A stretch of DNA of 64,000 nucleotides from Streptomyces sp. CB03234 (GTDB taxonomy: Bacteria; Actinomycetota; Actinomycetes; Streptomycetales; Streptomycetaceae), in the NCBI RefSeq assembly GCF_001905885.1, contig NZ_LIYH01000002.1:239591-303590 (forward strand). The letters are read 5' to 3'. A model generated the notes under the pieces. That model saw nothing but the letters and a program-made list of their open reading frames with translations. It did not search any database and was not told where the DNA came from. The position numbers and the translations under genes were made by a program. Positions within the stretch are counted from its first letter, which is position 1. The number at the start of each line of letters is the position of its first letter. Positions 35,491 through 44,614 of the stretch are shown here, one piece after another.

Positions 35491-37299
35491 ATGCCCCAGG
35501 TACCCCCTGCCCGGAACCAGGCCGAATCGCCTGACGGGTACGACTACGACGTCATCGTCGTCGGCTCCGGCTTCGGCGGCTCGGTCTCGGCCCTCCGCCT
35601 GACCGAGAAGGGCTACCGGGTCGGCGTCCTGGAGGCGGGCCGCCGCTTCACCCCGCAGACGCTGCCCAAGAACTCCTGGGACGTGAAGAACTACCTCTGG
35701 GCCCCGGCCCTGGGCCTCTTCGGCCTCCAGCGCATCCATCTCCTCGGCAACGTGATGGTCCTCGCGGGCGCCGGGGTCGGCGGCGGTTCCCTCAACTACG
35801 CCAACACCCTCTACGTACCGCCGGAGCCGTTCTTCAAGGACAAGCAGTGGGCGTCCATCACCGACTGGCAGGCGGAACTGGCCCCCTACTACGACCAGGC
35901 CAAGCGCATGCTGGGCGTACGGCTGAACCCGACCATGACCCCCTCCGACGTCCACCTCAAGGCGGCCGCCCAGGCGATGGGTGTCGGCGACACCTTCCAC
36001 CTGGCCCCGGTCGGGGTCTTCTTCGGCGACGGCAAGGACGCCGACGGCACGGCGAAGGCCAAGCCGGGCGCCCCCGTGCCCGACCCGTACTTCGGCGGGG
36101 CGGGCCCGTCCCGCCGCGCCTGCACCGAGTGCGGCGAGTGCATGACCGGCTGCCGGCACGGCGCCAAGAACAACCTCACCGAGAACTACCTGTACCTCGC
36201 CGAGAAGGCCGGCGCCGTCATCCACCCCATGACGACGGTCACCGCCGTCACCGAGGACCCGTCGGGTGACGGCTACGCCGTCTCGACCGTCCCGACACAC
36301 CGCCGCCGCAAGGCCACCCCCCGGACGCTGCGCTGCCGGTACGTCGTCGTCGCGGCCGGCACGTACGGCACCCAGACGCTCCTGCACCGGATGAAGGACG
36401 AGGGGAAGCTGCCCCGTATCTCCGCCCGCCTCGGCGAGCTGACCCGTACCAACTCCGAGGCGCTGGTCGGGTCCCAGACCACCGACCGCCGCTACCGCAA
36501 GCGGCACGGCCACAAGCGCGTGGACTTCACCCAGGGCGTCGCCATCACGTCGTCCATCCACCCGGACGCCACCACCCACATCGAACCGGTCCGCTACGGC
36601 AAGGGCTCCAACGCCATGGGGTCGCTGTCCATCCTCCAGGTCCCGTACGCGGAGCGCCGGGTCCGGGCCTGGCTCGGCAACGTCGCCCGCCACCCGTTGC
36701 TGACGCTGCGCTCGCTGTCCAACCGCCGCTGGTCGGAGCGGACCATCATCGGGCTCGTCATGCAGTCCCTCGACAACTCCCTCACCACCTACCGCAAGCG
36801 CGACGGCATCGGAAAGGGCCTCCTCACCGCCCGCCAGGGCCACGGCGCCCCCAACCCGAAGCAGATCCCCGAGGGCACCCGTGCCGCGTCGCTCCTCGCG
36901 GAGGAGATCAACGGCTTCGCCGGCTCCAACGTCGGCGAACTGATGGGCACCCCGCTCACCGCCCACTTCCTGGGCGGCTGCGCGATCGGCGCGTCCGCCG
37001 AGGACGGTGTCATCGACCCGTACCACCGCCTCTACGGCCACCCCGGCATCTCGGTCGTCGACGGCGCGGCCGTCTCCGCCAACCTCGGCGTGAACCCGTC
37101 CCTCACCATCACCGCCCAGGCGGAGCGCGCCATGTCCTTCTGGCCCAACAAGGGCGAGCAGGACCCGCGCCCGGACCAGTCCGCGTCCTACGAACGCCTC
37201 GCCCCGATCGCCCCCAAGTCCCCGGCGGTCCCGGCGAACGCCTTCGGCGCCCTGAAGCTCCCGTTCCTCGGCATCCCGGCGGTCCCGCCCAAGCCGTGA
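35491..37299 (+). CDS. GMC-family FAD oxidoreductase (ChoD-like) with a Cys4 motif
   Basis: The 602-aa product starts at ATG 35491 behind AGGAGAG. The FAD fold is VIVVGSGFGGSVSALRL, and the C-terminal GMC signature includes HFLGGCAIG and VVDGAAVSANLGVNPSLTITA. Residues C211, C214, C217 and C221 form C-x2-C-x2-C-x3-C (ACTECGECMTGCRHGAKN), the spacing of a ferredoxin [4Fe-4S] site. The relation to mycobacterial ChoD (annotated cholesterol oxidase) is by motif and by synteny with guaB/guaB3; the substrate is unknown. There is no signal peptide. Confidence 0.9.
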   Translation: MPQVPPARNQAESPDGYDYDVIVVGSGFGGSVSALRLTEKGYRVGVLEAGRRFTPQTLPKNSWDVKNYLWAPALGLFGLQRIHLLGNVMVLAGAGVGGGSLNYANTLYVPPEPFFKDKQWASITDWQAELAPYYDQAKRMLGVRLNPTMTPSDVHLKAAAQAMGVGDTFHLAPVGVFFGDGKDADGTAKAKPGAPVPDPYFGGAGPSRRACTECGECMTGCRHGAKNNLTENYLYLAEKAGAVIHPMTTVTAVTEDPSGDGYAVSTVPTHRRRKATPRTLRCRYVVVAAGTYGTQTLLHRMKDEGKLPRISARLGELTRTNSEALVGSQTTDRRYRKRHGHKRVDFTQGVAITSSIHPDATTHIEPVRYGKGSNAMGSLSILQVPYAERRVRAWLGNVARHPLLTLRSLSNRRWSERTIIGLVMQSLDNSLTTYRKRDGIGKGLLTARQGHGAPNPKQIPEGTRAASLLAEEINGFAGSNVGELMGTPLTAHFLGGCAIGASAEDGVIDPYHRLYGHPGISVVDGAAVSANLGVNPSLTITAQAERAMSFWPNKGEQDPRPDQSASYERLAPIAPKSPAVPANAFGALKLPFLGIPAVPPKP

Positions 37300-37308
37300 C
37301 GGGACATG

Positions 37309-37348
37309 AGAGAGGCGCTGCACCCCCCTCCGAGTGCAGCGCCTCTCT
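37309..37348. terminator. Bidirectional intrinsic terminator
   Basis: A perfect 14-bp stem (37309-37322 with 37335-37348) is followed on the plus strand by TGCTTTATG. It lies between the convergent GMC oxidoreductase and surface-protein genes. Confidence 0.88.
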
Positions 37349-37377
37349 TGCTTTATGTGCTTTATGCGGTACGCGTG

Positions 37378-38499
37378 TTACGCGGTGGCACCGCTGTTAC
37401 GGCGCTTCAGCGCGAAGACGACACCGGCACCGGCGACGATGGCGATACCACCGGCGATACCGATGGTCGGCAGCATCGAGCTGGAACCGGTCTCGGCGAG
37501 CTCGCCCTCGACCTTGATGGGGTTCGAGCCGCCCTGCGGCTTCAGGTCGGCAGGCTTCTCGTCGGAAGGCTTGGCCTCGCCACCGTCACCACCGTTGCTG
37601 CCGGCGGCCAGGACCTCGAAGCTGTAGGACGCGTAGTCCTCGTAGCACTCGTCGTTCTTGTCGTAGCCCGTGGCGGCGAAACCGAGGGCGGCGCCGGCCG
37701 GAGCGGCCTTGTCGATCGAGATGCGCAGCTGGATGGTGCGCTTCTCGTCCTTCTTCAGGTTGACGATGTCGAAGAAGAGGCCGATGTTCCCGCCGGCGAG
37801 GATGGCGCCGTTCTCCCACTCACCGTTGGGCAGCTTGTACTCGATCTTGGTGTACTTCTCGACGAGGCGGTCGGTGTAGGCCTCCTCGTCAAGGTCCTTC
37901 TTGTAGGACGCCCAGGCGCCGACGACAACGTCGTCGAGGGCCTCGTTGCTGTTGTTCTTGACGTTCAGCTGGAAGTTCTTCCAGCCGCTGCCCGCGACAA
38001 TCTTGCCGGGGAGGTTGGAGAGCGAGACATCGACGGCGGCCTGCTCGCAGACCTCCTCCTCGATGATCTCCTCTTCCTCGTCGACGACCTCTTCCTCGTC
38101 CTTGCCGGTCTCGGTGCCCGGCTTCTGGGCGCCGTCCTCGGTGCCGGTCTCGGTGTCGCCCGGGGTCGTGTCGTCCTCGGTCTTCGAGCCCTCGTCCTTG
38201 GTGGACTCGTCCTCGGTCTTCGTACCGTCCTCGGTGGTGGCGGCGCCGTCGTCGGTCGCCGAACCGTCCTCGGTCTTGGTGCCGTCCTCGGTCGTCGTCG
38301 CGCCGTCGTCCGTCTTCGCGGAGTCGTCGGTCGTCGTGGTGTCGCCGGTCGTGCCGGTCTCCGTCTCGCCGGTGGAGCCGGAGGTGGAGGTCGTGCTGGT
38401 GGTGCCGTCCGTCGCGTACGCGGCCGGAGCCGCCAGGAAGGCGGCAGGGGCTATGACGGCGGTCGCGGCGGCGACCGCCATGGCGCGGCGAAGCTTCAT
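37378..38499 (-). CDS. LAETG-anchored surface protein with acidic Thr/Glu/Asp repeat region
   Basis: The 373-aa product has a Sec signal peptide (MKLRRAMAVAAATAVIAPAAF to AYA). A highly acidic low-complexity region follows (about residues 30-150, TTEDGTKTEDG-type repeats, then a Glu-rich stretch), then a folded domain with two or three cysteines. The C-terminal sorting signal is LAETG (334-338), a hydrophobic segment and KRRN. LAxTG is the recognition motif of class E sortases in Streptomyces, so the protein is probably covalently attached to peptidoglycan. Function unknown. It is divergent from a second LAxTG protein gene. Confidence 0.88.
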   Translation of the reverse strand: MKLRRAMAVAAATAVIAPAAFLAAPAAYATDGTTSTTSTSGSTGETETGTTGDTTTTDDSAKTDDGATTTEDGTKTEDGSATDDGAATTEDGTKTEDESTKDEGSKTEDDTTPGDTETGTEDGAQKPGTETGKDEEEVVDEEEEIIEEEVCEQAAVDVSLSNLPGKIVAGSGWKNFQLNVKNNSNEALDDVVVGAWASYKKDLDEEAYTDRLVEKYTKIEYKLPNGEWENGAILAGGNIGLFFDIVNLKKDEKRTIQLRISIDKAAPAGAALGFAATGYDKNDECYEDYASYSFEVLAAGSNGGDGGEAKPSDEKPADLKPQGGSNPIKVEGELAETGSSSMLPTIGIAGGIAIVAGAGVVFALKRRNSGATA

Positions 38500-38789
38500 G
38501 AAGACCTCAGTGAAGTCCAGGCGTACCGCCTAGTGCGGCACGGTGTCGTGGGGGCCGACCCGGCGTGGGGTCTCACGGGTGTGGCCGTTGGTTCCGCATA
38601 CATGACCCGTGACTGGCGGGAATGGTTGCACGCCACCTGACGAGAACTTTATGTGTGCCGCGTCACACCATCTGCCGGTGCGCTCCCCGTGCCCAATCCG
38701 TGATCTCCGGCCGCGCAACCATCCGGATCGCCTCCTGGTCGAACCCGTGCTCGAGAGTCACGCCGTATGCCGTAACCAGAGGTCCCCAG

Positions 38790-40472
38790 ATGAGACGTCT
38801 TTCCGCCTCCCTCGCCGCCGCCGGGCTCCTCGCCGGTGCCGTGCTGAGCGCCGCCCCCGCCGCGTACGCCGCCGAGGAGCCGGTCCTCACGCTCGACGGG
38901 CCCGCCGAGGTGGGCCTGCGGCCCTATCCGGCCACCGGCGAACCGCAGGGGGCCACGATCGACGTCACGGTCGACAACCCGGGCGAGGACGGGCGAAACG
39001 GCGGTTTCGAGGGCGAGTACACCGTCACCTTCGACCTGAGCGGCCTGGCCGGCGTCGCCGACGTCCGCTTCGGCGAGACCGGCAGCGCGCACTGCACCAT
39101 CACCGGCACCACGGGCGTCTGCACCGACGCCTTCGGCATCCCCGCGGGCGTGAGCAGCGTCGCCGAGCTGGACGTCACCGCCGCCAAGGGCAGCGCGCTC
39201 GGCGCCACCGGAGCCATCGAGGTCACCGGCACGGCGGAGGGCGCGACGTTCACGTCGTTCTCGACCAGCGTGACCGTCGGCGGCCCCGACCTCGTGATGC
39301 ACCCCCTCGGCCTCAAGCGCGACGTCACGCCGGGCCAGGTGCAGGACGCCCCGCTCACCTTCACCAACACCGGCACGGCCGCCGCCGACGGCGTACGCCT
39401 CACGCTGACGACCTCGCACGGCCTCGACTACACGCGGCGGTACGCCAACTGTGACTACACCGAGACCACGGGTCTGACCACGGCGGTCTGCGGCTTCCCC
39501 GGTACGTTCGAGCCCGGCGCCACGTACACGCTGGCCGAGCCGATCCGCCTGAAGGCCACGGGCCACGCGTACATCGAGATCTTCACCCACCGCGTCGAGG
39601 AGCAGAGCGGCCCGCGCCGCAAGGCCGCCAAGGGCGCCGGCCCCGAGCTGACCCTGAAGAAGGCGCCGGCCACCCCCCGCGCGGCGGACCTCGAACCGGC
39701 GGACAACCACCAGGAGGTCGACCTCCGCGCCACGAACACCGCCGACTTCGCCGCGTACGGTGACCAGCTCACCGCCATGGCGGGCGAGACGGTCGAGGCG
39801 ACGGTCGGGTTCCGCAACAGCGGCCCCGCCTGGATCGCGTACCTCCGCTCCGGCGAGCCCGTCGCCACCGTGGACGTGACCGTCCCCGCCGGCGCCACGG
39901 TCACCGAGAAGCCGGCCCGCTGCGAGCCGCGTACCGCCAAGGGGGAGTACCGCGAGGAGCCGCTGGGCGCGCCGCGCTACTTCTGTGACACACCGATCCG
40001 GGTGTTCGAGGACGAGGACTTCGCGCTGCCCTTCGAGCTGAAGATCGACAAGGTCGTCCCGGACGCCAAGGGCGCCGTGACCGTACGCAACACCTTCCTC
40101 AGCCACCCCGAGCCGGCCTTCGACCCGAAGGCCGCCAACAACACGGCCCAGCTGGTCCTGAACCCCAAGGACCCGAGCACGGACCCCACGGGCGGCTCCA
40201 CCACGACCGGCTCGTCGACGAGCGGCCCCACGACCACCACCGGCCCCACGACCACCACCGGCGGCACCACCACGGGCGGCACGACGACGGGCGGTACGAC
40301 CACCACCGGCACGACCGGCACCACCGGCGGGTCGACCCCGACCACCCAGACCGGCGGCGGCCTCGCCAACACCGGCTCCCTCGCCCTCCCGGCCACCGCC
40401 GGCGCCGCCGCCCTCCTCGCCGCGGGCGCCGCGACCTTCGTCGTCGCCCGCCGCCGCGCCAACGCCTCGTAA
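38790..40472 (+). CDS. LANTG-anchored surface protein with Thr/Gly stalk
   Basis: The 560-aa product starts at ATG 38790 with a signal peptide (RRLSASLAAAGLLAGAVLSA to YAAEE). Beta-rich extracellular domains follow, in the style of DUF11/CARDB repeats (ATIDVTVDNPGEDGRNGGF; PLTFTNTGTAAADGVRLTL; ATVGFRNSGPAW). A Thr/Gly/Ser stalk of about 60 residues comes next, then the sorting signal LANTG (525-529), a hydrophobic helix and ARRRANAS. It is probably attached to the wall by sortase E. The divergent LAETG gene suggests joint expression of two surface proteins. Confidence 0.88.
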   Translation: MRRLSASLAAAGLLAGAVLSAAPAAYAAEEPVLTLDGPAEVGLRPYPATGEPQGATIDVTVDNPGEDGRNGGFEGEYTVTFDLSGLAGVADVRFGETGSAHCTITGTTGVCTDAFGIPAGVSSVAELDVTAAKGSALGATGAIEVTGTAEGATFTSFSTSVTVGGPDLVMHPLGLKRDVTPGQVQDAPLTFTNTGTAAADGVRLTLTTSHGLDYTRRYANCDYTETTGLTTAVCGFPGTFEPGATYTLAEPIRLKATGHAYIEIFTHRVEEQSGPRRKAAKGAGPELTLKKAPATPRAADLEPADNHQEVDLRATNTADFAAYGDQLTAMAGETVEATVGFRNSGPAWIAYLRSGEPVATVDVTVPAGATVTEKPARCEPRTAKGEYREEPLGAPRYFCDTPIRVFEDEDFALPFELKIDKVVPDAKGAVTVRNTFLSHPEPAFDPKAANNTAQLVLNPKDPSTDPTGGSTTTGSSTSGPTTTTGPTTTTGGTTTGGTTTGGTTTTGTTGTTGGSTPTTQTGGGLANTGSLALPATAGAAALLAAGAATFVVARRRANAS

Positions 40473-40481
40473 CACGCAGAA

Positions 40482-40517
40482 CAAGGGCCCCGCGGAAACG
40501 CTTCCGCGGGGCCCTTG
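40482..40517 (+). terminator. Strong intrinsic terminator after the LANTG protein gene
   Basis: A 16-bp stem (40482-40497 with 40502-40517) with an ACGC loop, ten bases after the stop codon. The stem is perfect through AAGGGCCCCGCGGAA and its complement. Confidence 0.92.
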
Positions 40518-40937
40518 GCCGTCAGCACCGGCGTCAGGGCAGCGCCGGTGCCGAGGGAGGCGGCGCCGGGGGGTAGCGCCGCTCGGTGGCAGTGGTCGTG
40601 GGTCGTACGGGCGGGCCAGGACACGGTGGTGCGGCGGGACCGGGCTCGTTCGCATCGTGCTGGACGGCCGTGGCCGACGCAACGGTGGGGACCGGATGCG
40701 GCCGGCTCCGGGCGTCCCCGGAGCCGACCGCCTTTTCGGGTGACCGGGCTGCTGTCCCCTGCCGTCCGGTCACGCACGCCGGTGCGAGGTCCCACGACGT
40801 ACCTCATGAGGTACGCCACACGCCCCGGCGGAGCCACGCGTGGTTTCTTCGTTCCGCCCCTGGCTGACACGGACAACCGATCCAACGAAGCCGTGCCGGA
40901 GCGGTCACGCGCCGTACGGGTGAGAGCGCGCCCGAAC
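40518..40937. other. Gene-poor intergenic region with a hairpin and an 18-bp palindrome
   Basis: No convincing gene was seen in 420 bases. A hairpin at 40703-40726 (10-bp stem) is followed on the plus strand by ACCGCCTTTTC and looks like an intrinsic terminator without an obvious transcript. A perfect 18-bp palindrome (CGTACCTCATGAGGTACG) at 40798-40815 has the form of an operator. A 79-codon minus-strand frame at 40534-40773 starts 25 bases from the palindrome but has a random-looking Pro/Ala/Thr composition. Confidence 0.5.
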
Positions 40938-41225
40938 TCAGATGCGGCCCCGGCACAGCTCCAGCATCGTCATCGCCAGCGACGTACCCGGCTTGCCCAG
41001 CGCGTCCCTGTAGTGGGCCAGCACGTCCATCTCGCGCGCCAGGTTCACGCGCCGGCCGCCGGACGAGATCCGGGCCTCCTGGATGACGGCCGAGACGGCC
41101 ATCCGTTCCTGGATGAGACCGATGATCCGGTCGTCGAGCGCGTCGATGCGCTCACGCGCGCCCGTGATCACGTCGGCGGCCTCGTCGGTGCGGGCGCCGG
41201 TCCGGTCGGTGTGCACTGCGGTCAT
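40938..41225 (-). CDS. aroQ: Chorismate mutase (AroQ class)
   Basis: The 95-aa all-helical product matches AroQ-type chorismate mutase: ARERIDALDDRIIGLIQERMAVSAVIQEARI with the catalytic Arg/Lys-like positions, then NLAREMDVLAHYRDALG. It converts chorismate to prephenate at the start of Phe/Tyr synthesis in the cytoplasm. The length fits the M. tuberculosis Rv0948c type, which is activated by binding DAHP synthase. An intrinsic terminator and a possible leader peptide lie upstream on the same strand, pointing to attenuation control. Confidence 0.92.
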   Translation of the reverse strand: MTAVHTDRTGARTDEAADVITGARERIDALDDRIIGLIQERMAVSAVIQEARISSGGRRVNLAREMDVLAHYRDALGKPGTSLAMTMLELCRGRI

Positions 41226-41283
41226 GGCGGGGGCTCCTTTGGTGGGTGGAGCCCGGGCCGGCGACCAGGTCCGGTAAAAGCAA

Positions 41284-41318
41284 CAGGCGCCCCGGACCTT
41301 GTCGGCCCGGGGCGCCTG
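41284..41318 (-). terminator. Candidate attenuator terminator upstream of chorismate mutase
   Basis: A perfect 12-bp stem (41284-41295 with 41307-41318, CAGGCGCCCCGG type) is followed on the minus strand by TTGCTTTTA, giving a Rho-independent terminator. It ends about 60 bases before the aroQ start and 12 bases after a short leader frame. On the plus strand no T-run follows, so it acts toward aroQ. Confidence 0.8.
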
Positions 41319-41330
41319 GGAAGTCGCTTG

Positions 41331-41411
41331 TCAGTGGCTCAAGCAGCACGACCATGGCAGCCGGACGGGCCCGGTGCCATAGGTAAAGACGAAGGTCGAG
41401 AGCTTGCGCAT
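41331..41411 (-). CDS. Putative leader peptide of chorismate mutase (26 aa)
   Basis: This frame of 26 codons reads MRKLSTFVFTYGTG and then PVRLPWSCCLSH. The run Phe-Val-Phe-Thr-Tyr fits a sensor of aromatic amino-acid supply, with Trp and a Cys-Cys pair further on. A TTGTCC-N16-CATACT promoter places the transcription start at or near the A of the ATG, so translation would be leaderless. The frame lies between this promoter and the attenuator terminator. It could instead be fortuitous; no homologue is known to me. Confidence 0.55.
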   Translation of the reverse strand: MRKLSTFVFTYGTGPVRLPWSCCLSH

Positions 41412-41417
41412 GCGGCA

Positions 41418-41445
41418 AGTATGGACCATCCGCCGAGCGGGACAA
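41418..41445 (-). promoter_or_regulatory. Candidate promoter of the aroQ leader transcript
   Basis: On the minus strand TTGTCC (41445-41440) and CATACT (41423-41418) are separated by 16 bases, and six bases later comes the ATG of the leader frame. The spacing is that of a vegetative promoter driving a leaderless message. On the plus strand the same region leads to guaA, where TAGAAT at 41494-41499 is a possible -10. Confidence 0.5.
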
Positions 41446-41541
41446 GCGCGGGTTCGGATGGTGAGACAAAGGCTCCCCCGGTCGCGCCGGTAGAATCGAC
41501 ATACAGACTCCTCCTGCTCCTCCCGCCGGAAGGCCGCCGTA

Positions 41542-43125
<1,584 letters not shown>

Positions 43126-43155
43126 TCCCGCCCCGCGCCTGACCGAAGCCGTCGC

Positions 43156-43620
43156 CTACTTCCTGTGGGCGGCGGCTTCGAGCGTGAAGTCCTCGTACCG
43201 GAAGCCCGGCGCGACCACGCACGTGACGAGGACCGGCTCGGTGCCGGCCGGCTCGGCCGACTGCCAGGTGCCGGCCGGGACGAGGAGCTGCGGCTGTTCG
43301 CCGGTCTCGACGGACGGGCCGAGCACGAGGTCCCAGGGCTCGGACGGGGCGTCGCCCTCGCCGCCGAGGGCGAGGCGGAGCGGGCCGCCGCGGTGCCAGA
43401 GCCACAGCTCGTCGGAGCGGACGCGGTGCCAGGGGGAGCTTTCGCCGGGGTGCAGCAGGAAGTAGATGCCGGTCGCGTACGTACGGGGGCCGGGGTAGCC
43501 GTGCGGTGTGGTCGAGCCCGTCGTCCGCCAGGTCTCCCGGAACCAGCCGCCCTCGACGTGCGGTTCGAGGTCGAGGAGGCCGACCAGCGGGGAGAGCGAG
43601 GTACGGTCGGCGCCCTTCAT
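43156..43620 (-). CDS. Cupin family protein (DUF985-like)
   Basis: The 154-aa product has the small cupin pattern of the DUF985 family: HVEGGWFRETWR, YFLLHPGESSPWHRVRSDELWLWH, then VPAGTWQSAEP and VVAPGFRYEDF. I start at ATG 43620 because GGAGGTG lies six bases before it; ATG 43635 would place that ribosome site inside the gene. The function of the family is unclear, possibly sugar or nucleotide-sugar related. It is divergent from the aldolase-like gene, with 53 bases between starts. Confidence 0.85.
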   Translation of the reverse strand: MKGADRTSLSPLVGLLDLEPHVEGGWFRETWRTTGSTTPHGYPGPRTYATGIYFLLHPGESSPWHRVRSDELWLWHRGGPLRLALGGEGDAPSEPWDLVLGPSVETGEQPQLLVPAGTWQSAEPAGTEPVLVTCVVAPGFRYEDFTLEAAAHRK

Positions 43621-43673
43621 GGGGTGCACCTCCATCTCTGGTCAGTTGACGTGACCGGCGGTAACTTCCGGCC

Positions 43674-44480
43674 ATGAGCGAAGCCGAAGCACCTACGCCG
43701 GAGCCGGTGCCCATACCCGTCGAGCGGCTGCACTTCGCGATGCCGCCCAGCCACGCGTCCGTCGCCGACGAGCGGGCGTACCGCAAGCGGCGGCTGGCGG
43801 GCGCGCTGCGCCTTTTCGCGCGGTTCGGGTACGAGGAGGGCGTCTCCGGGCACATCACCGCGCGGGACCCCGAGTTCCCCGACTGCTTCTGGGTCAACCC
43901 TTTCGGTGAGCCGCTCGCCGGTCTGACCGCCTGCGACCTGCTCCTGGTCAATGGCGACGGACAGGTCGTCGAGGGGACCGAGCACGTCAACCAGGCCGCG
44001 TTCACCGTGCACGCCGAGGTGCACCGGGCGCGGCCCGATGTCGTGGCCGTCGCGCACACCCACTCCACGTACGGCCGGGCGCTGGCCGCGCTGGGGGAAC
44101 TGATCGAGCCGATCACGCAGGAGGCGTGCGCGTTCTACGAGGACCATTGCCTGTACGACGCCTACACGGGCGTCGTCGTGGACGCCGCCGAGGGGCGGCG
44201 GATCGCGGCCGCGCTCGCCGGCCGGAAGGCCGTGATCCTGCGCAACCACGGGCTGCTGACGGTCGGCGACTCGGTGGACGCGGCGGCCTGGTGGTTCATC
44301 ACCATGGAGCGGTGCAGCCAGGTGCAGCTCACCGCGCGGGCGGCCGGCAAGCCGGTGCCGATCGGGCACCGGGAGGCGGTCGCGACGCGTGAGCGGCTCG
44401 GCAGCGATCTGGTCGCCTGGATCAACTACCAGCCGCTGTGGCGGCAGATCAGCCGCTCGGAGCCCGAACTCCTGTCGTAG
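43674..44480 (+). CDS. Class II aldolase/adducin-domain protein
   Basis: The 268-aa product matches the zinc-dependent class II aldolase/adducin head domain: RLFARFGYEEGVSGHITARD, the zinc-binding AHTHSTYGRALAALG, then RKAVILRNHGLLTVGDSVDAAAW with another conserved His. Enzymes of this type cleave sugar phosphates such as fuculose or ribulose phosphate, but the true substrate here is unknown. It is divergent from the cupin gene. Confidence 0.9.
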   Translation: MSEAEAPTPEPVPIPVERLHFAMPPSHASVADERAYRKRRLAGALRLFARFGYEEGVSGHITARDPEFPDCFWVNPFGEPLAGLTACDLLLVNGDGQVVEGTEHVNQAAFTVHAEVHRARPDVVAVAHTHSTYGRALAALGELIEPITQEACAFYEDHCLYDAYTGVVVDAAEGRRIAAALAGRKAVILRNHGLLTVGDSVDAAAWWFITMERCSQVQLTARAAGKPVPIGHREAVATRERLGSDLVAWINYQPLWRQISRSEPELLS

Positions 44481-44614
44481 ACAGTCAACTTCCGGGTGTG
44501 TCTTTCACCCCTGGGGCAGGTGTGAGCGGGGCGCGGGCCGTGGCGTTCATAGGAAAGAATTCCTTTTCCCTGTCGGGTGGTTGAGACGCCGATTGAGACA
44601 CGGAAGGGGGCGCC

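Noticed and set aside
40534..40773. 79-codon minus-strand frame next to an 18-bp palindrome
   Set aside because: Pro/Ala/Thr/Arg composition is what shifted-frame high-GC DNA produces, there is no ribosome site and no recognisable motif. Mentioned only as context for the palindrome.
44546..44572. Imperfect AT-rich palindrome around GGAAAGAATTCCTTTTCC
   Set aside because: Noted upstream of the multi-pass membrane protein gene, but the symmetry is imperfect and there is no second copy in the window to support an operator.
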